Assembly (NCBI RefSeq): GCF_012985205.1
Contig: NZ_JABEKS010000001.1
Span: 620,001-684,000 of the forward strand
Direction of reading: 5' to 3'
DNA: 64,000 bases
DNA from: Planctomonas sp. JC2975
GTDB lineage: Bacteria; Actinomycetota; Actinomycetes; Actinomycetales; Microbacteriaceae
Every line of letters begins with the position of its first letter. Position 1 is the first letter of the stretch. The notes beneath the pieces were generated by a model. The model did no database searches and had not been told where the DNA came from. It saw only the letters and a program-made list of their open reading frames with translations. The position numbers and the translations under genes were made by a program. Positions 9,783 through 18,864 of the stretch are shown here, piece after piece.

Positions 9783-10757
9783 TCACGCCTGGCAGTACGG
9801 ACACCAGTAGAGCTTGCGAGCGGCCATCACTTCCATCGCGATGTGCGTGCCGCACACCCTGCATGGAAGTCCCTCGCGCTTGTAGACCCAATGACGGTCC
9901 TCGCGGCTGGCCATCGCCTTCGCCCAGTCGTCGGGCGTGAGGTCGTCCATGGTCATCATCTGGCCGGTTCGCACGCCGATGTCGAGCAGGTGCGCCCAGT
10001 CCCGCCACAGTGCGCGGGCCGTCTTCAGCGGCACCTTGTTGCCAGGGGTGTGCGGGTTCAGGCGAGCCCGGTACAGGAGCTCGGCTCGGTAGACATTGCC
10101 GATCCCGCTGACGATGGACTGATCCATCAGGAGCAGTCCGATCGGAGTCTTCTTCGACGTGAGCGCCCGCGCGACCGCCTCCTCGACCTCGGGGCCGTCG
10201 TCCACCTCCGGATCCGGTCCCAGCCCGGCGATGACCGATGCGGCGGTCTCGCTGTCGATCACCTGGCACGCCGTCGGACCCCGCAGGTCCGCGACCGCGG
10301 TGTCGGTGAGCAGCCTCGCACGCACCGCACCCACCGGCTCTGGAGGGAAGACGAACGCACTGTCGTCCTCCTTCTCGGACTCGGACATCCACAGTCGCGC
10401 ACGTCGCGGAGCGCCCATGCTCGCGATCGAATCCTCGCCTCGGGAGTCGAGCACGGTTCCGCGTTGGTTCGTCTGGCCCATCCGGCCACCGGATGACCGG
10501 ATCGTGTCGTCAACGGTGATCTCACCCGCGAAGTCCCAGGCGCCGTAGATGCCGAGGTGAACGCGCAACCACAGACCGTTGTCGAACTCGAGGAACATCT
10601 GCTTGCCGACGGCGCGGGCATCCGCCATGGTGCGGCCATCGATCAGTGCGGCTTCCGCCGCGAAACGCCCCTGCGGCGAGGTCACCGCGACGCGCTTGCC
10701 GACGAAGTTGCCGCGGAACTGGAGCGCGATGCGATGAACGGAGTGACCCTCTGGCAT
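9783..10757 (-). CDS. Formamidopyrimidine-DNA glycosylase family protein (Nei2-like)
   Basis: Base-excision repair glycosylase/AP lyase, 324 residues. It starts MPEGHSVHR, with Pro2 as the Schiff-base nucleophile and Glu3 the catalytic acid. The helix-two-turn-helix contains IGLLLMDQSIVSGIGNVYRA, and the C-terminal zinc finger is CRVCG...CPYCQ. The start is the ATG at 10755-10757 because Pro must follow the initiator Met. MPEGHS and the zinc finger favour the Nei2 group of actinobacteria over MutM. It is two bases from the rpiB stop, so coupled. Confidence 0.92.
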   Translation of the reverse strand: MPEGHSVHRIALQFRGNFVGKRVAVTSPQGRFAAEAALIDGRTMADARAVGKQMFLEFDNGLWLRVHLGIYGAWDFAGEITVDDTIRSSGGRMGQTNQRGTVLDSRGEDSIASMGAPRRARLWMSESEKEDDSAFVFPPEPVGAVRARLLTDTAVADLRGPTACQVIDSETAASVIAGLGPDPEVDDGPEVEEAVARALTSKKTPIGLLLMDQSIVSGIGNVYRAELLYRARLNPHTPGNKVPLKTARALWRDWAHLLDIGVRTGQMMTMDDLTPDDWAKAMASREDRHWVYKREGLPCRVCGTHIAMEVMAARKLYWCPYCQA

Positions 10758-10759
10758 CG

Positions 10760-11248
10760 CTAGTGGTCGACGTTCTTGCCCGCGATGTCGCCCGTGGTCT
10801 CGAACTCGGCGAGCTGGGCGATGCGGCGCACGTGGCGCTCCTCGAAGGAGAACGGTTCCGCGATGAACGTGTCGATGTAGTCGATGGCCTCGTCGACGGT
10901 GTGCTGCCTCGCGCCGATCGCGATGACGTTGGCGTCGTTGTGCTGGCGCGCAAGGAGAGCCGTGCTCTCGTTCCACACCAGGGCGGCGCGGATGCCGCGC
11001 ACCTTGTTCGCTGCGATCTGTTCGCCGTTGCCCGACCCGCCGAAGACGACGCCGAGGGCCTGCACACCCGCCTGCTGGTCGGCGACGACGCCCTTCGCCG
11101 CGTTGATGCAGAACGCCGGATAGTCGTCGAGCGGGTCGAAGTCCTGCGGTCCGTGGTCGATCACCTCGTGACCGGCATCGCGAAGATGCTCCTGCAGAGT
11201 CTGGGAGAACTCGAGGCCGGCGTGATCGGTACCGATGTGGATGCGCAT
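10760..11248 (-). CDS. rpiB: Ribose-5-phosphate isomerase B
   Basis: Interconverts ribose 5-phosphate and ribulose 5-phosphate in the pentose phosphate pathway. 162 residues starting MRIHIGTDHAG, the family N-terminus. The phosphate-binding GGSGNGEQIAANK and the substrate-loop NDANVIAIGAR are present. The residue before GSGNG is Gly rather than the Cys of E. coli RpiB, as in mycobacterial enzymes with a Glu base. The ATG at 11246-11248 was chosen by homology. Confidence 0.93.
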   Translation of the reverse strand: MRIHIGTDHAGLEFSQTLQEHLRDAGHEVIDHGPQDFDPLDDYPAFCINAAKGVVADQQAGVQALGVVFGGSGNGEQIAANKVRGIRAALVWNESTALLARQHNDANVIAIGARQHTVDEAIDYIDTFIAEPFSFEERHVRRIAQLAEFETTGDIAGKNVDH

Positions 11249-11306
11249 GGGCACCAGTCTAGGGAGACGGCGATGGCCCCGGATCGAGCCGCCCGTACTC
11301 TCCCGA

Positions 11307-11915
11307 TCAGTCGAAGATCGGCTCGCGGGTGCGGCTGCGCTTGAGCTCGAAGAAGCCGTCGTACGACGATGCGGCGACCACACCATCCCAGAGTGTGAGC
11401 GCCTTCTCGCCACGCGGAGTCGGCGAGATGACCGGACCGAAGAAGGCTGCGCCGTTCACCGCGATGACCGGCGTGCCGACATCTTGCCCGACTCTCTCGA
11501 TGCCGTCGGCGTGGCTGGCACGCAGCTGGGCGTCGTACTGGTCGGAGTCCGCGTACTGCGCGTAGTCCGCCGGCAGACCGACCTCGGCGAGCGCCTCGGC
11601 GACGACGGCCTCGGCGTCCTTGCGGTGGCCAGGATGGATGCGCGTCCCCAGTGCGTCGTACAACGGTTTGACAGCCTGTTGTCCCTCCAGCTCCCCCACC
11701 GCCGTGACGAGGCGGGCGTAGCGGAGCGTGCGCGGCAGCATCCGGCGGTACGAATCCGACACGTCCTTGTCCTCGTTGAGCACGAAGAGGCTCATGATGT
11801 GCCAGGTCACGTTCAGGTCGCGGTGCGGGGCGACCTCGTCCACCCAGCGGGAGGTCATCCAGGCCCATGGGCAGGAGGGGTCGAACCAGAAGTCAACGTC
11901 GGTCATGACGTCCAT
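11307..11915 (-). CDS. DsbA-family mycothiol-dependent nitroreductase-like protein (Rv2466c family), one-cysteine active site
   Basis: 202 residues with thioredoxin fold and inserted helical domain. The N-terminus DFWFDPSCPWAWMTSRW and the C-terminus AAFFGPVISPTPRG...FFELKR match the Rv2466c family, which reduces substrates with mycothiol. In Rv2466c the motif is CPWC; here it is CPWA, so the resolving cysteine is missing while the nucleophilic Cys and the cis-Pro loop (VGTPV) remain. A monothiol mechanism is therefore likely. The start may be ATG 11915 or the fourth codon ATG at 11906; neither has a clear ribosome site. Confidence 0.88.
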   Translation of the reverse strand: MDVMTDVDFWFDPSCPWAWMTSRWVDEVAPHRDLNVTWHIMSLFVLNEDKDVSDSYRRMLPRTLRYARLVTAVGELEGQQAVKPLYDALGTRIHPGHRKDAEAVVAEALAEVGLPADYAQYADSDQYDAQLRASHADGIERVGQDVGTPVIAVNGAAFFGPVISPTPRGEKALTLWDGVVAASSYDGFFELKRSRTREPIFD

Positions 11916-11980
11916 CTAAGCGATGACGCCCCGGATCCGCGGACGCCGCATCCGTCCAGCCGGTGACGCGGCCGACGCGG

Positions 11981-12670
11981 TCAGCCGATCTGGGCGACCG
12001 CCCTGGCGATCACCAGTGCGAGCATCACGAATCCGGCGAACGACTCGAGCGCCATCAATGCCTTGGCCCTGGTGGACAACGGCATCGTGTCGGTCGGGCT
12101 GAACGCCATCGAGTTGGTGAGCGAGAAATAGAGGTAGTCGACGAAGGCCGGCACCCAGTCGCTGTCGATCGACGACCCCGCGCGCACCTCCACGACGTTG
12201 TCGTGATCCTCGTCCTGCGGAAACCGGAAGTCCGCGCGCTTGAGTTCCGCGCGCTTGACCGTGGTCCGTGCAACGGGACCACCGCGGTCGATGCACCAGT
12301 AGAGCAGGGCGAAGGCGATGACGTTGGTGACCCACACTTGAAGCGACGCCAGGAGGAGAGAGCCGCCTTCGTTCGACTTGTGCACCAGTTGAACGATGAG
12401 CAGCACGAGCGTGAGCTGGTTGGCGACCAGGATGATCAGGGCCAGCGCCACCTCCGACAGGCGTGAGAACCGGGTCTCCTTCGTGTAACGGCGGGGGTTC
12501 AGCACGATCAGCGGAATCAGCAGCACCAGCCCGATCCCCACGACGACGTACCGCTGGATGGCGAACAGGTTGCTGGGCAAGAACGTGTACAACGCCAGTG
12601 CGATCAGGATGGCGACGACCACGGGCCACCGGTGCTCCGGCCGCGCCGTGCGCTCACCCCGTTCGACCAC
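11981..12670 (-). CDS. DUF1345-like integral membrane protein with channel-like C-terminal pair
   Basis: 229 residues with five or six membrane segments: about 16-34, 39-57, 72-95, 105-125 and a final pair near 170-225. The last two hydrophobic stretches surround FVDYLYFSLTNSMAFSPTD, which resembles a two-helix ion-channel pore region, though the TVGYG filter is absent. A short charged loop (KRADFRFPQDEDHD) separates the halves. It is probably a DUF1345-type protein of unknown function. It is transcribed divergently from pepN. Confidence 0.6.
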   Translation of the reverse strand: MVERGERTARPEHRWPVVVAILIALALYTFLPSNLFAIQRYVVVGIGLVLLIPLIVLNPRRYTKETRFSRLSEVALALIILVANQLTLVLLIVQLVHKSNEGGSLLLASLQVWVTNVIAFALLYWCIDRGGPVARTTVKRAELKRADFRFPQDEDHDNVVEVRAGSSIDSDWVPAFVDYLYFSLTNSMAFSPTDTMPLSTRAKALMALESFAGFVMLALVIARAVAQIG

Positions 12671-12815
12671 GAACGAAGTCTAGGAGGACGCGTGCGTCGC
12701 GCGATTAGGCTTGACGATCGGGCATCGTCCACGATACGAGCCCGACATCGGGCCGGCCGCAACAGCCGCACGGAAGGATCTCGGCGCTTCTGCGCCGATC
12801 GACATCAGGAGAGAC

Positions 12816-15374
12816 ATGCCAGGAGAGAACCTCACGCGCATCGAGGCGGCCGAACGCCGCGCCATCGTCGACACGCACACCTATGACGTTGTGCTCGACC
12901 TCACGGTCGGTGACGAGACCTTCCTCAGCACCACGACAGTGACGTTCGCGGCGACCGAGGGCGCGTCGACGTTCATCGATGCGATCACTGCGTCGGTGGA
13001 GTCCGTCGTACTCAACGGGAAGTCGCTCGACGTGGCGGCCGTGAGCGACGGGGTGCGCATCCAGCTGTCGAACCTCGAGGCCGAGAACGAGCTGATCGTC
13101 GTGTCGCACCCCCGCTACACGAACACCGGCGAGGGCCTGCACAGGTTCGTCGACCCGGTGGACGGCGAGGTGTACCTCTACACCCAGTTCGAGGTTCCGG
13201 AGTCGCGGCGCATGTTCGCGGTGTTCGAGCAGCCCGACCTCAAGGCCAGGTTCACGTTCACGGTGACCACGCCCGCGAAGTGGGCCGTCGTCAGCAACTC
13301 GCCCGTGGCATCCGTCGAGGAGTCCGGGGATGCCAAGACCACCGTCTTCGAGGAGACCCCGGTCATCTCCTCGTACATCACGGCTCTCATCGCGGGCCCG
13401 TACACAAGCTGGCACTCCGAGCTGACCAGCAGCGACGGGCGCACCATTCCGCTCGGCGTCTACTCACGTGCATCGCTGGCCGAGTTCATGGATGCCGACT
13501 ACATCTTCGACAAGACCCGCGAGGGCTTCGCGTTCTACGAGGACCGGTTCGACGTCCCTTACCCGTTCGCGAAGTACGACCAGCTCTTCGTGCCCGAGTT
13601 CAATGCGGGCGCCATGGAGAATGCCGGCGCGATCACGTTCACCGAGACGTACGTCTTCCGGTCGAAGGTGACGGATGCCATCAAGGAGCGCCGAGTCGTC
13701 ACGATCCTGCACGAGCTCGCGCACATGTGGTTCGGCGACCTCGTGACCATGAAGTGGTGGAACGACCTCTGGCTCAACGAGTCGTTCGCGGAGTACGCGT
13801 CGACGCTCGCCACCGCAGAGGCGACCGAGTGGTCCGAGGCCTGGACGACCTTCGCCGCCATGGAGAAGAGCTGGGCGTACCGGCAGGATCAGCTGCCGTC
13901 GACCCACCCGATCGTCGCGACCATCAACGACCTCGAGGACGTTCAGGTCAATTTCGACGGCATCACCTACGCGAAGGGCGCCTCGGTGCTCAAGCAGTTG
14001 GTGGCCTGGGTCGGCCAGGACGACTTCCTCTCCGGCGTCTCCAACTACTTCAAGAAGCACGCGCACTCGAACACCGAGCTGCGCGACCTCCTCGTCGAGC
14101 TCGAGTCGACAAGCGGCCGCGACCTCACGTCGTGGTCGAAGCTGTGGCTCGAAACCGCGGGTGTGAACACGCTCCGACCCGCGATCCAGACGGATGCCGA
14201 CGGCATCGTCACCGAGTTCGCCATACTGCAGAGCGCGCACCCCGACTACCCGACGCTGCGTCCGCACCGCCTAGCGATCGGTCTGTACAACCTGCGAGGA
14301 GCGGGAACGGATCAGCAGCGGCTGGTGCGCGACGGACGTCTCGAGCTGGACGTGGACGGCGAGCGCACCGAGGTGCCGGAGCTCGTCGGCAAGAAGCGTC
14401 CCGACCTGATCCTGATCAACGACGACGACCTCGCGTACGCGAAGATCCGCCTGGACGACGCCTCGCTCGCGCTCGCCATCGAGCACCTCTCCGACATCGA
14501 GTCGCCGCTCGCCCGCTCGCTCGTCTGGGGGTCCGTGTGGGATGCCACGCGCGACGCAGAGACTCCGGCGAGCGACTACGTGCGCCTGGTGCTCGGCAAC
14601 ATCGGCTCGGAGACCGAGTCCACCACGCTGCGTACCACCCTCAACCAATTGGTTCTGAGTGTGCACTCGTACGTCGCACCCGAGCGGAGCGCGGCATCCG
14701 GTGAAGAAGCGGCGGATGCCCTGTGGCAGCTCGCCTCGTCCGCCGCAGCCGGCAGCGACGCACAGTTCCAGTTCGTGAAGTTCTTCGCGGCGCTGGCCTC
14801 GACGCCTGACCAGCTGTCGAAGGTCGCTGGGCTCCGGGACGGATCCGTCGTGCTCGACGATCTCGCGATCGACACCGACCTGGCGTGGGAGCTTCTCACC
14901 TCCCTCGTCGCCGGAGGCGCGGCGGGTGCCGCCGAGATCGACGCCGCGCTGGCCGCCGACAACACCGCGAACGGTGCTCAGGCCGCTGCGCAGGCACGAG
15001 CCGCCATCCCGACGGCGGAAGGCAAGGCCGCAGCGTGGGCGAGCGTCTTCGACTCGGACGACCTGCCGAACACGATCGTGCGGATGACGGGAGTCGGCTT
15101 CGATCGCGTGCACGACACGTCGCTCCTCGAGCCGTACGTGGCTCGATACTTCGAGGCACTGCAGTCGGTGTGGGCCTCCCGCACCTACAAGATCGCCGAG
15201 TACCTCGTGGAGGGCATGTATCCGTATCCCCTGGCGAACCGGGAGCTCGCGGACGCGACCCGTGCGTGGCTGGACGCGAACGCGGAGCCGGCAGCGCTCC
15301 GTCGCCTGGTGACGGAGAACCTCGCATCCGTCGAACGCGCACTGGCCGCGCAGGAGCGTGACGCGCAGAGCTGA
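12816..15374 (+). CDS. pepN: Aminopeptidase N (M1 zinc metallopeptidase)
   Basis: Cytosolic exopeptidase that removes N-terminal residues from peptides, 852 residues. The exopeptidase motif GAMEN and the zinc motif HELAH with a downstream NESFAEY Glu (HExxH-18-E) are complete, together with the C-terminal ERAP1-like helical domain. The ATG at 12816 has AGGAG four to five bases upstream and matches the family start (MPGENLTRIEA). A TTGACG -35-like box lies at 12711. Working downstream of Clp, it would complete peptide turnover. Confidence 0.96.
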   Translation: MPGENLTRIEAAERRAIVDTHTYDVVLDLTVGDETFLSTTTVTFAATEGASTFIDAITASVESVVLNGKSLDVAAVSDGVRIQLSNLEAENELIVVSHPRYTNTGEGLHRFVDPVDGEVYLYTQFEVPESRRMFAVFEQPDLKARFTFTVTTPAKWAVVSNSPVASVEESGDAKTTVFEETPVISSYITALIAGPYTSWHSELTSSDGRTIPLGVYSRASLAEFMDADYIFDKTREGFAFYEDRFDVPYPFAKYDQLFVPEFNAGAMENAGAITFTETYVFRSKVTDAIKERRVVTILHELAHMWFGDLVTMKWWNDLWLNESFAEYASTLATAEATEWSEAWTTFAAMEKSWAYRQDQLPSTHPIVATINDLEDVQVNFDGITYAKGASVLKQLVAWVGQDDFLSGVSNYFKKHAHSNTELRDLLVELESTSGRDLTSWSKLWLETAGVNTLRPAIQTDADGIVTEFAILQSAHPDYPTLRPHRLAIGLYNLRGAGTDQQRLVRDGRLELDVDGERTEVPELVGKKRPDLILINDDDLAYAKIRLDDASLALAIEHLSDIESPLARSLVWGSVWDATRDAETPASDYVRLVLGNIGSETESTTLRTTLNQLVLSVHSYVAPERSAASGEEAADALWQLASSAAAGSDAQFQFVKFFAALASTPDQLSKVAGLRDGSVVLDDLAIDTDLAWELLTSLVAGGAAGAAEIDAALAADNTANGAQAAAQARAAIPTAEGKAAAWASVFDSDDLPNTIVRMTGVGFDRVHDTSLLEPYVARYFEALQSVWASRTYKIAEYLVEGMYPYPLANRELADATRAWLDANAEPAALRRLVTENLASVERALAAQERDAQS

Positions 15375-15386
15375 TCCGACGGACCG

Positions 15387-15465
15387 CGAGCTCCCTGAGC
15401 GAAGCGGAGCCGGGTCGAAGGATCGCATGATTCCTTCGACCCGGCTCGCTCACTCAGGGAGCTCG
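15387..15465. terminator. Large imperfect inverted repeat after pepN
   Basis: CGAGCTCCCTGAG at the left pairs with CTCAGGGAGCTCG at the right, and the inner arms CCGGGTCGAAGGA/TCCTTCGACCCGG are exact. The whole forms a long bulged hairpin of 79 bases. Similar TTCGACC/CTCAGGGAGCTC repeats are common between genes in Microbacteriaceae and probably act as terminators. Confidence 0.7.
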
Positions 15466-15579
15466 ATGCGTGTTCGCCGTGTACGACCATCGGTTGATGG
15501 CACGAATCGCCGCTGAGACGGACCCCACTCATCCTCTGGGTGGATGCCCGCCCGACGCCTTGTCCAGAAGACTGGGACC

Positions 15580-16491
15580 ATGATCGAAATCGAAGGCCTC
15601 AGCAAGAGGTACGGGCCCAAGCTGGCCGTCGACGATGTGAGCTTCACGGTGCGTCCCGGCATCGTCACCGGATTCCTCGGACCCAACGGCGCGGGCAAGT
15701 CCACGACCATGCGCATGATCATGGGCCTGGACCGTCCGACCACAGGGCGGGCCCTCGTGGCCGGTAAGCCGTATGCGCAGCACCGGGCGCCGCTGCATGA
15801 GGTCGGCGCGCTGCTGGAGGCGAAGGCCGTGCACACCGGCCGCTCCGCTTACAACCACCTGCTCGCCCTCGCGGCGACCCATGGTATCCCGAAGTCCCGC
15901 GTGCGCGATGTGATCGCCATGACCGGGCTGGACTCCGTGGCGAACAAGCGCGTCGGCGGATTCTCGCTCGGCATGGGCCAGCGCCTCGGCATCGCCGCTG
16001 CGCTGCTCGGCGACCCGCACACGCTCATCCTCGACGAGCCGGTCAACGGCCTCGACCCCGAGGGCGTGCGGTGGGTGCGCGAGTTCTGCCGCTACCTCGC
16101 ATCCGAAGGCCGCACCGTCTTCATCTCGTCGCACCTGATGAGCGAGATGGCGCAGACGGCCGACCACCTCATCGTGCTCGGGCGTGGACGCGTGCTCGCC
16201 GATGCGCCGATCGCCGACGTGATCGCCGGCGCCGCGCGCCGTGTCGTGCGCGTGCGCACCCCGCAGGTCTCCGCGCTGACAGCGGCACTCGCCGGCCCGG
16301 ACATCACCGTCACCTCGTTCGACGACGGGGCGCTGGAGGTCACCGGTCTCAACGCTGCGCAGATCGGCGACGCCGCAGCGGCGTCCGGCGTCCCGCTCCA
16401 CGAACTCACACCCATCGACGCCTCTCTCGAAGAGGCGTACCTCGAACTCACGCAGGACGAGGTCGAATACCACTCGGAGATGACCCGATGA
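15580..16491 (+). CDS. ABC transporter ATP-binding protein (ABC-2 type, drug/bacteriocin export class)
   Basis: 303 residues. Walker A is GPNGAGKS, the signature is FSLGMGQ, and Walker B runs into LILDEPVNGLDPEG. The signature is SLGMGQR, usual in the DrrA/NatA-like branch of ABC-2 exporters. The C-terminal extension, about 90 residues, is typical of that branch. The ATG at 15580 was chosen because MIEIEGLSKRYG is the family start. Its TGA overlaps the permease ATG (ATGA). Confidence 0.92.
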   Translation: MIEIEGLSKRYGPKLAVDDVSFTVRPGIVTGFLGPNGAGKSTTMRMIMGLDRPTTGRALVAGKPYAQHRAPLHEVGALLEAKAVHTGRSAYNHLLALAATHGIPKSRVRDVIAMTGLDSVANKRVGGFSLGMGQRLGIAAALLGDPHTLILDEPVNGLDPEGVRWVREFCRYLASEGRTVFISSHLMSEMAQTADHLIVLGRGRVLADAPIADVIAGAARRVVRVRTPQVSALTAALAGPDITVTSFDDGALEVTGLNAAQIGDAAAASGVPLHELTPIDASLEEAYLELTQDEVEYHSEMTR

Positions 16492-17369
16492 CCGCCGCGA
16501 TCGGCACCCTGAACACGCCAGCTCCCGCCGCGAGCCCCCTGGACGGGATCCGCCTGCGCTTCGGCGGCGTCCTGCGATCCGAATGGATCAAGCTGCGCAG
16601 CCTCCGCTCGACGGTGTGGTGCCTCGGCATCGTCATCGTGCTCGCGGTCGGCGTGGCCGGAGCATCCGCCGCGCTCCTCCATCTCGAGAACCCGTCGACG
16701 ATGAGTTCGGACATCGCCAACGGATACCTCGTCTCAGCGGCGACCGTCGGTCTCGCCTTCACCCAGCTCGCGGTCGCCGTGCTCGGAGTGCTCGTGATCA
16801 GCGGCGAGTATGCGACGGGAATGATCCGTTCGACGTACACCGCCGACCCGCGCCGTCTCGGCGCGTACTTCGGCAAGTTCATCGTGCTCGCGGTCGTCGT
16901 CTTCGTCGTCGGCATCGTCACGGAGGGCGTCTCGGCCATCCTGGCAACGGTGATCTTCCACGCTCGCGGCCTCGAGGCCGACCTGACGGCGCCGAGCGTC
17001 CTGCTCCCGCTGCTGGGCGGCGCCCTCTACCTGACGCTGATCGCCGTGCTCGCCTTCGCGATCGGATCCGTGCTGCGCAGCTCGGCGGGCGGAATCGCGA
17101 CCATCCTCGGCATGCTGCTGGTGCTGCCGGTCGTCGCCGGCCTCATCGCCGGCCTCACCCAGGCGAAGTGGGTGGCGAACGTCGCATCATTCCTGCCTGC
17201 CAGCGCAGGCGACACGCTCTACGCGTACACACCGCCGAACTCCACGCACGTTGAGGTGTCCAACGGGATCATCTCGCTGGAAGCCTGGCAGGGCGGGCTC
17301 GTGCTGCTGGCGTGGGTCGTCGTCGTCACCATCCTGGGAGCGATCCTCACCAAGCGTCGCGACGTGTAG
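16488..17369 (+). CDS. ABC-2 type transporter permease
   Basis: 293 residues starting with ATG at 16488-16490, overlapping the ATPase stop by four bases. After a cytosolic N-terminus with SEWIKLRSLRST there are six hydrophobic segments, at about residues 43-63, 83-105, 127-150, 170-190, 200-222 and 262-282. It pairs with the preceding ATPase as a homodimeric exporter. The substrate is not evident; DUF-type neighbours give no clue. Confidence 0.88.
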   Translation: MTAAIGTLNTPAPAASPLDGIRLRFGGVLRSEWIKLRSLRSTVWCLGIVIVLAVGVAGASAALLHLENPSTMSSDIANGYLVSAATVGLAFTQLAVAVLGVLVISGEYATGMIRSTYTADPRRLGAYFGKFIVLAVVVFVVGIVTEGVSAILATVIFHARGLEADLTAPSVLLPLLGGALYLTLIAVLAFAIGSVLRSSAGGIATILGMLLVLPVVAGLIAGLTQAKWVANVASFLPASAGDTLYAYTPPNSTHVEVSNGIISLEAWQGGLVLLAWVVVVTILGAILTKRRDV

Positions 17370-17417
17370 AGACGATCAATCGGCCAGGGGGCTGCCGGGT
17401 GCGACACCACCCGGCAA

Positions 17418-17462
17418 CGGATGCCCGCGGGCGGCGAGTAGGGCGCCGACCGCGGGCATCCG
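17418..17462 (+). terminator. Terminator of the ABC transporter operon
   Basis: Exact 13-bp arms CGGATGCCCGCGG/CCGCGGGCATCCG with a 19-base loop lie 48 bases past the permease stop. Confidence 0.65.
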
Positions 17463-17563
17463 TATTGTCGCTTCCGGCCGTCTCTCGGCAGAGCTCCGAA
17501 GCCACGCTCCGGCCCCGAAAACCGACACCTGACCGTCGTTCAGAATGCCTCAGGCCCGCTCAG

Positions 17564-17569
17564 TACACT
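17564..17569 (+). promoter_or_regulatory. -10 box for leaderless mscS-like mRNA
   Basis: TACACT ends eight bases before the ATG at 17578, so transcription should begin at or next to the start codon. No ribosome-binding site is visible. Confidence 0.5.
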
Positions 17570-17577
17570 CGGACACG

Positions 17578-18864
17578 ATGATTTTCACCTCGCTGCTGCC
17601 CACCGCGAACGACGTCACGAACCCGACCTTCTGGACCAGAGTGCTCGCCAGTCTCACGGACTGGGGATGGAGACTGCTGCAGGTCGCGGTCATCGTCGTG
17701 ATCTCGTTCTTGATCGCTTGGCTCCTCCGCTTCGTGATCCGACGGGTCGTGCGACGCATCGTCTCAGGGGTGAAGAACAAGCAGAACGTCGACGACACTC
17801 AGGCGCTCACGGCGTCTCCCATCGCCGCCGTCCGCGTCGTACAGCGCACCCGCACCCTGGGAACCGTCCTCAGCAACATCGTCAACGTGGTCGTGGCGAT
17901 CGTCGCGATCATCCTCAGCGTCAACGCTCTGAATCCGAACATTCTCGGCTCGTTCGCGCTGCTCACCGCCGCACTCGGCGCCGGTCTCGGCTTCGGCGCG
18001 CAGAACATCGTCAAGGACGTCCTGAACGGCCTGTTCATGGTCATGGAGGATCAGCTCGGCGTGGGCGATGTCGTCGACCTCGGTCCCGCGACGGGCATCG
18101 TCGAGGTGGTCGGCATCCGGGTGACGCAGATCCGCGACGTCAACGGCACGCTGTGGTTCGTGCGCAATGGCGAGATCCTTCGCGTCGGCAACATGTCCCA
18201 GGGCTGGGCACGGGTCATCACGGATCTCGCCGTGCCGTACGACAGCGACGTGGACGCGATCGAAGACCGCATGGTGAAGGTCGCAACGGAACTCGCGACG
18301 TCTCCACGGTGGCGGTCCCGCATCGTCGAGAAGCCGGAGCTGTGGGGCATCGAGTCCATCACTCCGGATGCCGTCGTGCTGCGCGTCGTGCTGAAGACCC
18401 GCACCACGGCGAAGGATGATGTCGCCCGCGAACTTCGCAAGCGCCTCAAGGACGCGCTCGACGAGATGGGCGTCAAGCTCCCGTCGCTGACCAACGTCGT
18501 GCTCACGGGATTCGACGGGGCAGCGAGCATCTCCGGAGCGCATCCACCGCGGACGCGCCCTAATCCGGTCGTGACCACCGAGGAACCGAAACCGAAGCGG
18601 CGACGCGGCAAGGCGGCCGGCCAGGCGTCGGCTTCGACCACGACAACGGCTCGGACAGCCGCGACGCGCGGCGGGGCTGAAGGGGCAGCGGAGCCGCAGC
18701 CATCCGAGTCGCAGACATCGGAACGGACCGCGACGGCCCGGCATCCGCAGGCCATCACCAGGCCGCAGCCGGCGCAAGGACACGACCCCGGCCCAGCGCC
18801 CCGCAATCCATCCCCCGGCGAACGCGGCCTGGAGAACGACCACCACGACGAAGGGCGACCGTGA
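17578..18864 (+). CDS. Mechanosensitive ion channel family protein (MscS-like)
   Basis: 428 residues. Three membrane helices: about 30-52, 95-117 and the pore-lining TM3 at about 123-145 (LLTAALGAGLGFGAQNIVKD). The MscS beta domain follows (DVVDLGPATGIVEVVGIRVT, with a WFVRNGEI signature). The last 100 residues are Pro/Thr/Ser/Glu-rich and probably disordered. The start ATG was preferred over an upstream codon because of the -10 box placement. The stop overlaps the GTG of the truncated haemoglobin gene (GTGA), so the two are coupled. Confidence 0.92.
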   Translation: MIFTSLLPTANDVTNPTFWTRVLASLTDWGWRLLQVAVIVVISFLIAWLLRFVIRRVVRRIVSGVKNKQNVDDTQALTASPIAAVRVVQRTRTLGTVLSNIVNVVVAIVAIILSVNALNPNILGSFALLTAALGAGLGFGAQNIVKDVLNGLFMVMEDQLGVGDVVDLGPATGIVEVVGIRVTQIRDVNGTLWFVRNGEILRVGNMSQGWARVITDLAVPYDSDVDAIEDRMVKVATELATSPRWRSRIVEKPELWGIESITPDAVVLRVVLKTRTTAKDDVARELRKRLKDALDEMGVKLPSLTNVVLTGFDGAASISGAHPPRTRPNPVVTTEEPKPKRRRGKAAGQASASTTTTARTAATRGGAEGAAEPQPSESQTSERTATARHPQAITRPQPAQGHDPGPAPRNPSPGERGLENDHHDEGRP

